From assembly GCA_037974665.1 (NCBI GenBank), contig CM075764.1, positions 79,500,325 through 79,564,324 of the forward strand: a stretch of 64,000 bases of DNA, given 5' to 3'. The position numbers and the translations under genes are program-made. Below are positions 13,101 to 26,800 of this stretch, in pieces. The stretch is from Ehretia macrophylla (taxonomy: Eukaryota > Streptophyta > Magnoliopsida > Boraginales > Ehretiaceae). Each line of letters begins with the position of its first letter. Within the stretch, counting starts at the first letter, position 1. A model generated the notes under the pieces. That model was given only the letters and a program-made list of their open reading frames with translations, did not search any database and was not told the DNA's origin.

Positions 13101-13903
13101 ATCACCAACCACAATAAAAATCAAAGATTGACAATGCCCTTCCCGTTTCTCGACACCCTGTTATATAGAACGCCCCTGAACCCTCGCACCGCACCATTCA
13201 AATGGGGTACTATCGAATGAGTATTTTCTCTAGAGAGGGAGGCTTTTAGTAGGCCCCGTGAAATTCCCAACCCTCTGCAACCTGCATCAATCGCTAATGA
13301 GCACGTCACCACAATGTTACTCTCCGTTTGGCAATTTGCTTTCATACAAGTCAGTCACGCCACAACACATCATTCGCCATCGAAATCGACGTGCTCTACG
13401 TTAATGGTATGTTCGGAGAAAAGCACGGAGAACTCCTTTTTCTTCACGTGGGACCCTCCTCTTATCATTTTCCCGCCTCTTGTGACCCTACAGTCATCTC
13501 TCTGACTCTACACTTCTCCACTAAGGCAGAACCAGCTGTATTCACATCCAACGGCCAGAAATTCACTAGAGGCCCCGCGCATCACCAAATGCTTATTTTA
13601 ACGGTCCAGATCTCGTCAACAGTCTTCAAATCTGTGTCAGACCTTCAGTGTTAGGTCACCTCTCCCCCTCGATCCCCTACAAAACACACATTTCACGCAC
13701 GAGAACACACTCTCTCACTCTTTACTATATATCTGAATAGACAGACAACACACGCACCATCTCTCTCTCTCTCTCTCTTTCACTCTACATATACACACAT
13801 GTATACATATATAAATGTGTGTATGTGTATGTATCGATAAGCTTTGAATGTGTTGGTTTACAGTAGATGATATTGATATGTGAGGGTTTTGTTTTGGAGA
13901 GAG
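13100..13903 (+). promoter_or_regulatory. Promoter and 5' leader of the SET-domain gene
   Basis: This stretch is clearly richer in GC and in CG dinucleotides than the AT-rich DNA to its left, as expected just upstream of a constitutive plant gene. A TATA-like sequence, CTATATATC, is at 13724-13732. It is followed by a (CT)n tract at 13760-13778 (CT-rich leaders are common in plants), then the first in-frame ATG at 13904. Short open frames at 13314-13654 lack motifs and are not called as genes. The transcription start is inferred, not seen. Confidence 0.5.
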
Positions 13904-16900
13904 ATGGAAAATTCCACGTGGCAGAGCAAATGCGGACCGTCGATGTGGCAGTCATCGCTGCCTTCATCGTCGCAGCTTCATTCACAGCGACCGGACAATG
14001 AGGTAATTGTTTTCTTTCTTTTTTTTTTCTCCCCTGAAATTTCTTCATTAACTTTTGATTTTAGCTTAAGTTTTTGTGTGTTTTTTTCTTTTTTTATTCA
14101 CAATGCTCAAGTATAAATGATGCTTATCTGCAAAATGTTGCTTGTGTTGATTGGTGATGAAGAGCAGGGAGCTATTGTGTAGTTGCACATTTGTGGTTTT
14201 CGTGCCCTCAATGTGGTTCGGAGTGTTATGGCTGGTTGTACTTTTTGAAATTAGGTTAATTTTTTTGCTTTAGGCTAGTGATAATTGTACTTAAATCATT
14301 TTATGTTGTCACATGTTTGCTTAGATTTAAACATGTGCTATATTCCTTGTCGTGGCAGTAAATATTCAGTTCATGTTCATAATAACACTTGAAGATTTAA
14401 ATCAATGCTTCGTGCATTATATTCTTGTGCTCATGCTCGTATTATTTTTTCGTGATGTACAGAGATGTGAGTTGTATGCAATGTGTCTGGGGGTAATTTG
14501 GTATCTTTATGTTAGAATTTTGTGTAATGATGCATTTGAGACTTGTTATCATGTTTAATTGAAATTTTTACATGAATATCAAATACTTCACAGGGAACTA
14601 GTTTTTTGGTTTTCTGTTAATAACAATAAGATTTCAAGGATACGTAGGTTTTACCACCAAGTCCCGTTGTGGCTGGCACTCGACTCTTTTCACATTATGC
14701 AGTTGATGTATGAATTTTTCCATCAACTTTTGATTGAAGTTTTCAGGGAAAGTGAATTTTATTTTATTTTTTCAAGCGATTATTTAGAACACTTGACTTG
14801 CCACTAACTTGAGAAAAACAATCAGCACTTTTGAAGTTCAGTTTCAGTGATATTGAGATTTACACACTAATTAAGTCAGTATGTGATGAAAAATGATAAA
14901 TCAGTAAATGAGCTGTGGCTACTAAAAGTTAGCAGTACCGGTAAGGCTATATATTTTCCCAAATGGTTTTTATGTTTATTAATTTGTCCATCTTTTTAAT
15001 ATGTAGATATGCTTGCAGTGCATCCAGTCTGTCTTGAGATTTCTCGACTTCACTATCGTTTTGCATGTTTGACTTATTTAGTTGATCAGTGATTGTATAT
15101 ATTAGGTAAACAATCTCGGAACATTATGATGTACCTCAAATTCTTAATCATAGTACATCTGTTTAAATCATGACAAAATGCAAATTCTCAAATCATTAAG
15201 TAGGCTGTGGTCCCAATTTGGGAAATCAAGAATCAGGACAAGGACCATTACTTTGATTAATTCTTCGGCACATCCTCAGTTGATTTTGTTGTCTTAAAGA
15301 GGCATGTTGTGTGGTCTCTTTTCCGCTAATGTTAAAGTTGTGGATGTCATTGTTACTCTTAGTTATCATGTGTATTAAAAATTGATATCAAATTTTCCTA
15401 TTTTATAGATTTGAAGTCAAAGGCCATTTTTTTTTCTTTATCAACAGGAATTAACTTCATCAAACCATAGAATGGTACAAGAAGCCATACTTCTGAGGAA
15501 TTCAAATTTAGATTTTGGAAAGTCAGGCTGTTCTGAGCTAGGAAGTTCATTTTTATCTCTCCTTTCGCGGCCACCATCATTACTGCAATGTGATTTACAA
15601 TTATCACCGAGTTTGAAGTCAATTATTGCCTCCAGTAACACCCCAATCAACAGCAGTAAAGCCAGCGATTTTGCCTCTGGAATTGAAGTTTCAATTCCAT
15701 CTTCGGGGCTATTGACACCAAATCCTGATAGGCAGAATGCAGAAGCTGGAGCAGATTTTTCCTCAAATTTTTCATCCATTCCTGTGTCTGCAAAGTGTCT
15801 CACCGGATCTGGTCTGAACAATGTCTTTCCAGTTCCAGGCTTAAATTTTCAGAAATCTGAACTGATGTTGCCAATTATTAACCAAAAGGGTCCTAGTACC
15901 GAAAGATCAAAGGAATTATTTTTGTTAAGAGAGGGATCTATTTCTAATAACTTTACTGGAAATATTGGAAATGTCCACAATGGCACTAATGTTTCATCTG
16001 TGTCTCGCCAGTCATCTGCTCTTTCAAGTGGGTGCCTACGTGTATTCTGCTTGGGCATAAGTGAGAGCTTGAAACTTCATCAGATCCTTAATTTAGAGTT
16101 ATAGATCTATATATATAATTGACAATCTAGATACATTGCAGATTGTTTATGTACATTCTAACAAGTTTATCTGTTATTTCTACAAGGTGGGTACTTGCTT
16201 CTCAGCAGTGCTGGACTTCTTGGAGTTGTTTGCTCGTGCCATGGCATGCATATGTCTGTTTCAAACTTCTCCAAGGTGATTACTTGCTGTTTATTCCTGC
16301 AGTAATTGCTGCCTCAAAGCATTCTATTTCCCTAAGTTAAAGAACATGCCTATGTCATTTCATAAAAGTTGTTTCGTTGAAATTTGTGTTACAGCATTCA
16401 GGTTTATGTAATGCAAATCCAGGGGTTGCTGTTTTTATGGGCAGTGGTGAGACAATAGCTCAGTGGCGGAAGGATCACTTCGGGAAATTGGGGGTACAGT
16501 TCACCTGAAAATTTTATTTTTGATTTGTGGCTCCTCTAGAATCTGAGCTTTGATATCCTAAATGCATTTCTTAAAGCACTATCTTTTACCCTATCTTTTG
16601 GGATGGGAGAGTTAATTAGAAGACACTAACATGATTTCTGATTGTATTAAGAGGTACCAACATGATTTATGCCTTGAGAAGTCCTATTATCACGTTTGTT
16701 AGGGTGATCCTTTATTTACAGTAATTGCTGATTCTGGTCTGTAATTTCTATGTTAGTATTTAACCACAATGTTTCCTTATGTCCACTGCTTCTAACCAAT
16801 GCAGTGGTCCCCAAGTTTGTTTGATCAAGTTAGTGAACGAAAGCATCATCTAATTCTAAATTCTAGTAAAGGAATGCTCTTGAAACTGGTTGCCACTGTA

Positions 16901-19900
16901 TCCTTGTAGTTTATTTAGATTGAACATCAACAATCTGTCGCGTTAATGAACTGCTATACCTAAAAGGTTAGGGATACCTCACTATAGAAGCTTTTCTCTG
17001 TATGGGACATGTGATAACATGTGTCCAAACTCCAAAGAATAATGAACTTGTGCTTGATGATAATGATGGTTACAAGGTGCCAAAACTCTCAATACCACTG
17101 ATGACAGCATAGTTGACTGCTCATGTAAGTGAACTTTCTGATCTTGTTTAAACATTCCAGGAGAAGTGCATGCTGCAACTCATAGATAGTGTTATTGATA
17201 CTTGTACAATAGTGCCATATCCATTGAAATTTTATATCTAATATGTATTCAAAATAATACATGCTATGTTGGCTTAAAGATATTAGTGATTCTGTGATTG
17301 TTTAACTTTATGCACTGACATTGTTACTAAAATATTCTAAACCTAACTCACTACATCAGGGATATCAGAATTTGTAATTTCTATCTGCTTTGATCTAAAA
17401 CATTGAAATTACAGTTGGTGATACTTTTATCTTTTTGTTAGATTAGCATTCCAGGAGATTATAGCGGATGGGACTGGTCTGATGGAATTTCAGTAACTGC
17501 TGGTAAACTTGGTCCAACACTTCCTGACATATCCATATGTTCTGATGTCTCTCCTCAAGTTAGTTCCTTTGGAGCTTCACAATTTTCTGGGCAATATCGT
17601 AATAATGTTGCTTTTCCGGAACATCCAAAAGTTGGTTGCCATGTGGTTGATAAATTTTTACATGAAGAGAAACAATTACAAGGTCATAATTTTCTTTTCA
17701 AGGGCTTGAATAGCACTACGTTGAGCAATTATGATTCTGTGACAGATAAAAAGGTGATGAGTCGTGTGATGACTGGTGGTTCAACAATGTCGAGTTCAGT
17801 TAGTGTGAGAGGCACAGATAATGTTTCTCAGTCCACATCAGGTTACAAAGACAAAAACTCTAAGTTCTGGAACTCTTCTGTTTCCTTTCCACAGAACCAA
17901 AAATGCCCTGGAAAAAGTTTCAATGCTAGGAAAGTTGAGGGGCCAATTGTGTATAGAGATTCAGTTTCCTCTAACTTTGAGTTGAGACTCGGGCAACCGT
18001 CAGTACAGAGTCGGGCACTGGAAAGTTCAAGTCTACTTGCGTCTGGTTCTAATCAGATTGGGGCACCCTGGGAGGCCAAAAGTTCAGTGTTAGCAGACCA
18101 GCTTCCTAAATGTATGTTGATCTATGTTTTAATTATATCACATATATATATATGTATATGTATATATTTTATTAACCCCATTCATGTTTCTCAATGTAAT
18201 CTGTTCTCTTGCTTTCCACACACCCCCCCCCCCCCTCTCTTCCTTCTCCCCTCTTTTGATTTTTGTCTGCAAACAACTGTACTAAATCATTGCCTCTGAA
18301 TTTCTGTGCAGTGGACAGTTGCAGGGATGGTATATCTCAGTCCATTTTGAAAAGAGAACAAAGCCGATTTTACCAAAATCATTTACCTGGATGCTATAGT
18401 TCAACATATGCTTCTCAAGTGGATCGATACGAAGGTGACATTGCTGGGGTTTCAGCAAATCCATTGTTGCTTCCGCATGGAAAATATCATGAGGAAAACG
18501 TACATCTTAAAGGTACTAATGACGTAATGAATGGCAATCATGCTATGGCTGGGAAGCACCTTTGTGAATCCTATATTGCTAAGGGTGACAGTTTTGGTTT
18601 TCCTTGGGTTAGTGGCTGCAGAATGGACAGAGAATCCAATAGTAATGCATTATATGGTGAGAATAAAAATGGTGAAGGAGTGGGATGTGCTCTTGATAGC
18701 TCATGTATTGCAGCTGAACAAAATATTAGTTACTCCACAAAGTTTAAGGAAAGCAGTTTTCCTAATCAATTTATGTGGGGGAGTGGTCATAATAGATCAT
18801 ATTTGGAAGATAGTGGCCTAAATACACGGCAGTTCTCTAGCATGAAAGTTAATGCATCTGATATCGAGTGTCTTGGGAAGATTTCCTGCCCTGAGCATCA
18901 TGGATGGTCTGGTCATGAATTTCCTAAAACAATCAGCTCATCTATAGATTCTGGAATAACTTTGGCTTCTCAAGCATTGGTAGTAGCTTCCTCCCGTACC
19001 AATTCGAATTCCATTCATAGTCCAACTCTTGCCTGTTCCAACAAGGGCAGTATTTGTGCGAGACAATGTTCAGTGCCTGACAGTCTGCAAATGTTTGCAT
19101 CACAGCAACAGCATACACCGGAGTTCCCCAATCGTAATCATTCTAGTGCATCCATTGAGACCATTCGTGATCAATATATGTTCAGGAAATCGTATGATAA
19201 AACACAGGTTTCCATTGCTTCGTCGACATCAAAAGGGCAATATTGTGGGTATCATTTTGCAAGCACTCCATGTGCATCTGGAGTTGCATCAGAATTTCAC
19301 ACCTCCCGTCTTGCTTACTGGATGGGTGCTGATAAAGAAAAATTAACTCCTGTTGCAGGTATATTGTTTGGTCCTTCATTTTGTATAATGGAGAAAAAGG
19401 ATTGTTTTAAATGGTTCTTGTGTGTTTGCTATACCACATGATGCTAACAAAAAAATTTGTGCCGATTTAGGATCAACAAAACATCGCCACTTCTCAGGAT
19501 TATCTCAAGGAAAGTCTTTGCCCACTGGAGGTGCCAAAATGCAGTGCCAACTCTCCCATGTTATGTATCCAACTGAACGGCCTTTATTAAGGTGACTTCG
19601 GATGACTGCCATATGTCTTACTAATGACTTTAGATTATGATAATCTTTCTCATGACTTGTATGGCTCATCTCCAAAATTTCCATTTTATTGTTCTAATTG
19701 TGATTTCAGTTAATAGTTTGACAGTCATGTTTTCAATATGTCAATTTAAGGGTGCAATCTAGTTGGTATAGTACTTGTGCAAAATATCACCACCATGTAA
19801 AAGCTGAGGTAATTTTTTATGAACTTAATTAGCTAAACTTTTCTGTAGCATGTGTGATTTGTGAGTGCAACTAGACTAAGGTAGCCATTGGTTGGCCTTG

Positions 19901-22900
19901 ACTCGGGCAAATGTACATTGTAGTTATGTTTTCACATGCAGTGCCATGCCAAATATGTGTGTGGAAAGAGGATATTTTTTCTTTTCCTTGAAAAACGATG
20001 TTTAGGGGTTTAGAATTTGTTTGTCATGTGCAATGTGTTAGGATAGGATTTGGCAAAAGAACAGTGCATCTGCTCAAAAAGTCCACTTACAAAACTTAGG
20101 CTCAACAAGTGGAGATGAAAATGCTGAGTTAACCCTTATATCTAGGACTTCCCTCTAAGATATGACTAGCGGAGTCATGACATGGGAATTGAGTCATTTG
20201 AGCTTTAGAGGATGGTGATGATTGTACATGTTCAACGCTGTGCCTTCTGCGCTTCACAATAAATGTTGACCTACATGTTGCCTCTAATTGTGTTTCTCTT
20301 TCAACAAACTTGCAGATTTAGTGGAAGCAAAGATCAGATTACTCTTCCAAGTCTACCAGGAAAAAGCTTTCAGGCAGAGCCATACACTAATTTTCCAACA
20401 AAGTGCAGCTGTGCCACAAAGACTACCGGTGTAGATAAAAATTACTTCAAAGATGGAGCTTTAGCTACTGCATTGAAAGAACTGGGAGGCAATGCTGCCG
20501 GCGGGGCTGCAACTTTGTACGTTTCAAATGTAAATGAGATGTACAATTATCCAAATGAGAGTTCTTTTCAAAATAGAGATCTACTGGGGCAAAGGATGAA
20601 GAAAGTTGAGTGCACTTCCTTTCAGTGGCGCGATGTGCCAAGAAAGATGGAGGAAATGTGTGGTCGAATGACTAAAGAGCAGCAAACTGGTTCAGTCAGC
20701 AAGAATGGGGACGATGAGGGGCGTACCCCAAATGCTGTAGCAGCTTATGCCAACTGTTTTAAGACATCTACTCAAGATGCTGAGTTACTGAAAGAGCAAG
20801 AAATGTCTAATATTTCTTCAGGATGTTCTGCTCCTGTTGTTACTCAGATATCCATTGGAAATGATAACAAAGACTCACCTACTGTTGATGCTGTGGATAG
20901 AAGCTGCAGGAACAATCTTGTAGTGGATGAAGGATCAGGAATTGAACGATGCTGTTCCTCAGATGATGCACTTGACAGTGAACTAAGTGCTGGCTTCTGT
21001 GGTTTTCCTTCCGTAATCAATTCAATGGATGTCAGATCAACTGAAAGGACTCCTTCTGAAACATCACGTAGTCTCATTGATGAGCTTAGACTCAGAGACT
21101 TGTTAAGATTGAAAAAAATGCAAAACCAATGCCCCAGCTTCACCATCCAGGAAAAGAGCAATCATACGCAAATATTTGAGATATGCTCAAGAAAGAGAAA
21201 GAAGAGAAGAATGATGAAGTGGAAAAGGCTAAATGCATCTTTTCCTCCCTCTAGTCAATCCATTGCCCAGAAGGGATCTCTAAAATGCATAGGCAGTAAT
21301 GAGTTGCACTCATATGCATTCAAAGATATGGGGATGCTTCTCCGAAATGATCAAGAAAGTTCAAACAATTGCGCTTGTTCCTCAGAACCAAGTTCCAAGC
21401 GTAGAAAGTCTGCATTATCGCCTTCTGTCATATCTCTTGAAACAAATTTTCATAGAATTAATCACCATGGAGGTGTGTACGTTGATAACCAGACAAAGAA
21501 AACAATCAATCATGATAATTTTGAAGCTCCTGAAGTGATAAGAAGAAAAAGATTAAGGTTAGCAAGTGCTAATCCAACTTCTAATGAGGTGCATATTAAT
21601 GAGTCAAGCTCTGTTGGTGCTGAAGTAACTGGGACTTCATCTGGTAATGAAGTTAATATTCATAAGTCGATTGCAAGGCCTATAGTATGTGGGAAGTATG
21701 GCATCATTTCTAATGGTAGCCCTTCAAAACGGGCAAAAATTGTATGCATGAAGAAGATCCTTATAGCAACAAAAAAAAGCTGCCTCTCTGAAAATGCAAA
21801 AACGAATTTTAGTTCAGTGAAGAAGTTTAAGAAGAGTAGCAGTACCAAAAGCCGTGGATTCTTCATTGAACCCTCTAGTCTTGAGAAAGACGTACATAGT
21901 AGAGGCCGAGACGGGGTGGCTAATAGAGCTGAAAGTTCTCATGTGTTATTGAGTGAATTGAATCCACAATGTTCTTTAGGTGAAACAGAGATAGCATGCT
22001 CAAATAGCAGTAAGGAATGTGAGAGTTTATCACGTGTCATAAAGAAGAGAAGTCATGACAAGTTTGATGAACAACATAGTGCTTGGAACAGTTGCCCAAC
22101 TCAGCTGAAGCCAAAATCTAAGGAGATTCGCGAACGCAGTCTTTATGAACTTACAGCTACAGGTATATAATACAAGCATTACGTTGTTCTTCACAAATTG
22201 AGGAAATACCTAGTGTCTATTCATCTTTTTGTAGGACTCTTAAGTTAGTTGCTACTGAGAAGTTGCAGCCTGTGTCATTGCACAACCTCAATTTCAAGTT
22301 GGCTAATTTGCATAATAAACATGGATTTTTTCATATAATCCTCATGGGAAAAAGCATTGCAGAAGTTACTTTCAGTAGTTTGTTTAGCTCCTTGAGTTCA
22401 TCAGATAACTCCTTTGTCTAGTAATTCTTTTATGCCTTTAAATTGTTATGCATTCTTCCCATTGCTTTACTCTTCATTTCCCTTTTGGCAGCATTCATGT
22501 GCAGTCATAGGTTTTTATGTTTCTTATTGGTATGTACAAACTGTGAGTCGAGCCCAAAGAGCTTAGCAGCACCTATGGGTACTAGAGCCTGGAGGTACGT
22601 GCTGAACAGATACTGATATTGCCTATTCATAAGTTGCCTGCAGTGTATAAAAAGGCGTAAGGTGCCAGGGGGTCCTCGTGCCTAGGTGCAAGGCGAAAGG
22701 CGAAGGTGCGCGCCTTAGTGAAATGAGGCGCATTTCTTATACTATGATAAATAAGCTATAAAATCAAAGAACTATGTAAGATACTAAAATAGAAGCTTTA
22801 ATTAGATAATACTTTAACTAAAACACATCTAAAATATATATATATATTCATCAAAAAGCATTACATTATATATCATTAGTATTATCAAAGCATCATAAAA

Positions 22901-23744
22901 TCCACAAAAAATGAATGGTATCTATATCATTCTCTTATATCACATCAAAATAAGTTTAAGTCAATTATACTTGGCTACTAACATTCTATGTAATACTAAG
23001 TACTAAAAGACAAAGGATACTATTTCAAATATAATCATCATCTTCCTCTTGGAAGGAAGCAGCAACTCCATCATCATCCTCCCCATTTGATTGGTAGTCT
23101 TCATCATCCTCTTCTTCCAATATATCTTCATGTAAGGGTTGTCTTTTGTCTTCTTTTTCTTTTTAAGGGTTTCTTTGAAATATCTAAAAGTCAAGGGTAA
23201 TATAGTACTTTGCACACATACTAAAAAACGCGGCAAGGCGCGTTTTGGTCGCCTAGGCGCACCTTGCTGAAATCGCCTCACCTTAGCCTGTTAAGGAACT
23301 AAGGGTGCGCCTTGCCTCTAAGGCGCGACTTTTATTACACTGGTTGCTTGCCTTGCTGTTTTAATGGTTTTGTTACACTTACAGTATAGGAAAAGAAAGA
23401 AATATTAAACAAATGGAAAAAAATTGCACTATTGTGTGAATAGTTCCCATTGCAATTGACTGTTATGCACTATATATATATAGGCAAAGAATAAGGACCT
23501 AATTAGTTAACTGTGTGGAAAAATTTGTATGGTTATGGAACATTTTACTCTGATTAAGACACTTAGGCTCCATTTGTTTGATTTAAAATAACTTGCAAGT
23601 GAAAAATATTTGTGGGGGAAAATATTTGTCTAGAAAATAGAATATTTTTTGGTATTCGGTTGTCACACTGGAAAACATTTTCTTGTGTTTGGCTGTCACA
23701 GTGGAAAGCATTTTTCGGTGAGAGATTTTTATAAAGGCATACAA

Positions 23745-23813
<69 letters not shown>

Positions 23814-26800
23814 AACACACACACATGTATTTATGGGTGGTGAGGGTGACGGACGGACGGACAGGTGGGTGGGTGGGTGGGTGACGGGGGCTGCGGTAGA
23901 GTGTGGAGTGGAAGATGTTTTCATCTTCCAAACATCTCCCACTCCACTTCACTATACATTTTCCTTTGACTGAAAATATTTTTTAGTTGACCTTTACCAA
24001 ACATTGGAAAATTACGAAAACATTTTCTTCGAAAATATATTATGGCAAACAAAAGGAGCCTTAATGGTTGCTTAGAAGTATGCCAAGTCCCATTAATAGC
24101 AATGCCATCATCTGTCCAATGTTCCCTTCGTCATCTGTTATAAGGTAAGTCGGTACTACAATGTCCTTTAGCGAAATCCTTAACTCTAATTGATTTTGTT
24201 GATCTTGTTGGCAAATAGGTATTTATTTTCACTAAGCTCGTTTATCTCTTGGGATATAATATTTTGGAGCTTGGGTTATCTCATGTTATATGATAAAATA
24301 TGAATATATGTTGAAATTTATGTCTCTTTGGATTTTCTTTTACCCCCTCCCATTGATTACCATTTCACTCATTAAAATCTTTGCATTGGTAGGGAAGGAT
24401 TCCAGCTCATTGAACTTTTCCACGGTAAAAAAATCTACACCTGTATGGCAAAGAAAAAGAAGATATAATGGGAAGCTTGTAAAGAATGCTGCAGATGTTA
24501 TACATAATGCTAAGAAGTATGCACTCGCTATATCCTAATTGGAATTTTTTTTCTTAATTTTGCAAAGAACTCGAAATGTAAAGCTTGTGGAGGTGTGTTT
24601 ATGACTAAAACACTTGCAGATGCATGAAGGAGGACCACTACAAATCTGCTCTGGATTCAGGCTCATTGTGTTGTGTGTGTGGTAGTTCGAACAAAGAGGA
24701 ATCTAATTACTTGTTGAAGTGCAATAGTTGTTCCATTAAGGTACTTTTCCTTGCATGGTCTGTTTATTCTTGCTTTCAAAGTTGAAGCTGCCCTTAATTT
24801 TTCAGTTGATTTCTTTAGTTGTTCTTGTTTGTTAGTGCTGATTAACAGATTAGCTTTCAATAAGCAGGTACATCAGGCTTGCTATGGCATATTGAAGGTA
24901 CCAAAAGCTCATTGGTATTGCAGACCATGCAAGACAAGTTCAAAAGATATTGTAAGAGATTGAATTCCAAACTCCACCCTGAAATTTTGGTTTGATGAAG
25001 TGTTGCAAAGTTGCTTCCATTAATGTGCTAGAATTTTAGTTGTAGCCCAGGAATGTGTTTGATGTAAATGGACTGTAACTTTGCTGGTTAACTTTTGATT
25101 ATTCTGTTAATTTAGTGAAACTAAATGGAAGTTGAATGTGAAGACAAAACATTTGCTCCATGTTATCTAAATTTCACCACAAATGCATTGTACTCTCCCA
25201 TTATAATCATATAAGCTGATGATTATTTGCATGCCTCACACTTGAGGGTTTGAAGTCATTGTCAGTAACAGTTAGTAATGGTCATATGAATGGTTAATCC
25301 TCTTCATTTAAAATATCTTTTTCACATTACATTTAGTGACTGTCTATTATGTATTTCTCTTTCTTTCTTTTCTGTTTTTTCTTATGAAATTTAATTTGCA
25401 TACCCTACTTTATCTTATAAAAGCAACTCTTCAAACTGTTAGTTAAAATGCAAAAAGAAAACAAAACGTGCAAGATTCATTCACCAATCCTTGGTGCATT
25501 TTGTTATGACCTGCCGATTATATCATCTGATAATAATTTTAATTTTGCACATTCTGAATGCAGTTCAGAGGGATTTGTGGAGTCAGAGGAATGAAATATA
25601 GTCTTAAAGTTACGATAATTACACAGCCATTGTTAATGGAGGGATTGGTGGAGTAGATGTAGTTGTCCTTGTCGCTTGTTCAATGAAACCCTGCTATTGA
25701 AATGATTAAGAGGAGTTATCCTGTCCACGAGAAAGCACATGACATCACTGTGTGAAACTGAGCTTCAATTAGTGCTACTATGACCGCTGTTGTTGGGTTG
25801 ATGATGTAGCTCCATGAAAAGCCTACAGAAGACAGATCTCTCTTGCACTGGAATAGTATTTTGCTGTTTTTATGTCTATACTCGAACTTGAATTCAAATA
25901 AAATCTTTTTCATTGGTGGTTGGGTTAAATGTTTGGACAAGATATAGATTCGGCTACGGTGTAGAATAAAGTAATTTGACCAAACTAAACCAAACCAAGC
26001 CCTTTCCCACTATGTTATTTCATGCAATATATCCTGAGAAAAATCTTTGTTTAAAGTTTTGCTGCTGGTGAAAAGTGTGCTATTCTTTTGACATAATTGC
26101 TGTACTTTTTTGTGCTCATTTATAACATCTTTACAATATTTGATCACTCAAGATTTGCAATTTGCTGGCTTTAGGCCTGTGTCCTTTGTGGTTATGGAGG
26201 AGGGGCCATGACTTGTGCACTGCAAAGTCACAACATTGTAAAGAGCCTTTTGCAAGCTTGGGACATCGATTATGAGACTAAGGACACAGACCCAGTTTCA
26301 TCTAAACCATCAAGGAATCAGTTAAACCTGTTGGCTTCTTCAAATTCTAGAGCAGAAGATGACACATTTTCAGTTATTAAAGTGGCAGACTCCCAGTCAT
26401 CTTTGTTGCTTCTGGGGAACATGGATCTTCATTTGGAAGATGGTGATTCCCTGTCTTTTGCCCATGATTCAGTAGTGCGCAATAGCATCACTGCTGGAGC
26501 TCTTGACCCTACAGTCAAGCAATGGGTTCATGTGGTTTGTGGGCTTTGGACACCTGGAACATGCTGTCCTAATGTTGATACAATGAGTGCTTTTGATGTA
26601 TCTGGAGCCATTTGGACCAAGTCTGATGTGGTAAGATTTGAAATATTTTATAGTTTTGAGTCATGTATAATATATGATGGCTACAATTTTGGACTGTTGT
26701 CTGACTTTTCGATTCTGCTTGAAAGTGAATATTTATTAACATTGAAGTCATAGAACAAGATCATAGTTTCTCTCTCTTTTTTGCTTCTTTCATACAGTGA

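Noticed and set aside
13314-13654. Two overlapping open frames (63 and 108 codons) just upstream of the SET gene
   Set aside because: They lie in the GC-richer promoter region, show no motif, and are most likely chance frames.
18531-18821. 96-codon + strand open frame
   Set aside because: It is an alternative frame within exon 5 of the SET gene. The used frame is longer and joins in phase.
23563-23952. Open frames on both strands of intron 7
   Set aside because: They are created by the CA/TA microsatellite within the MITE.
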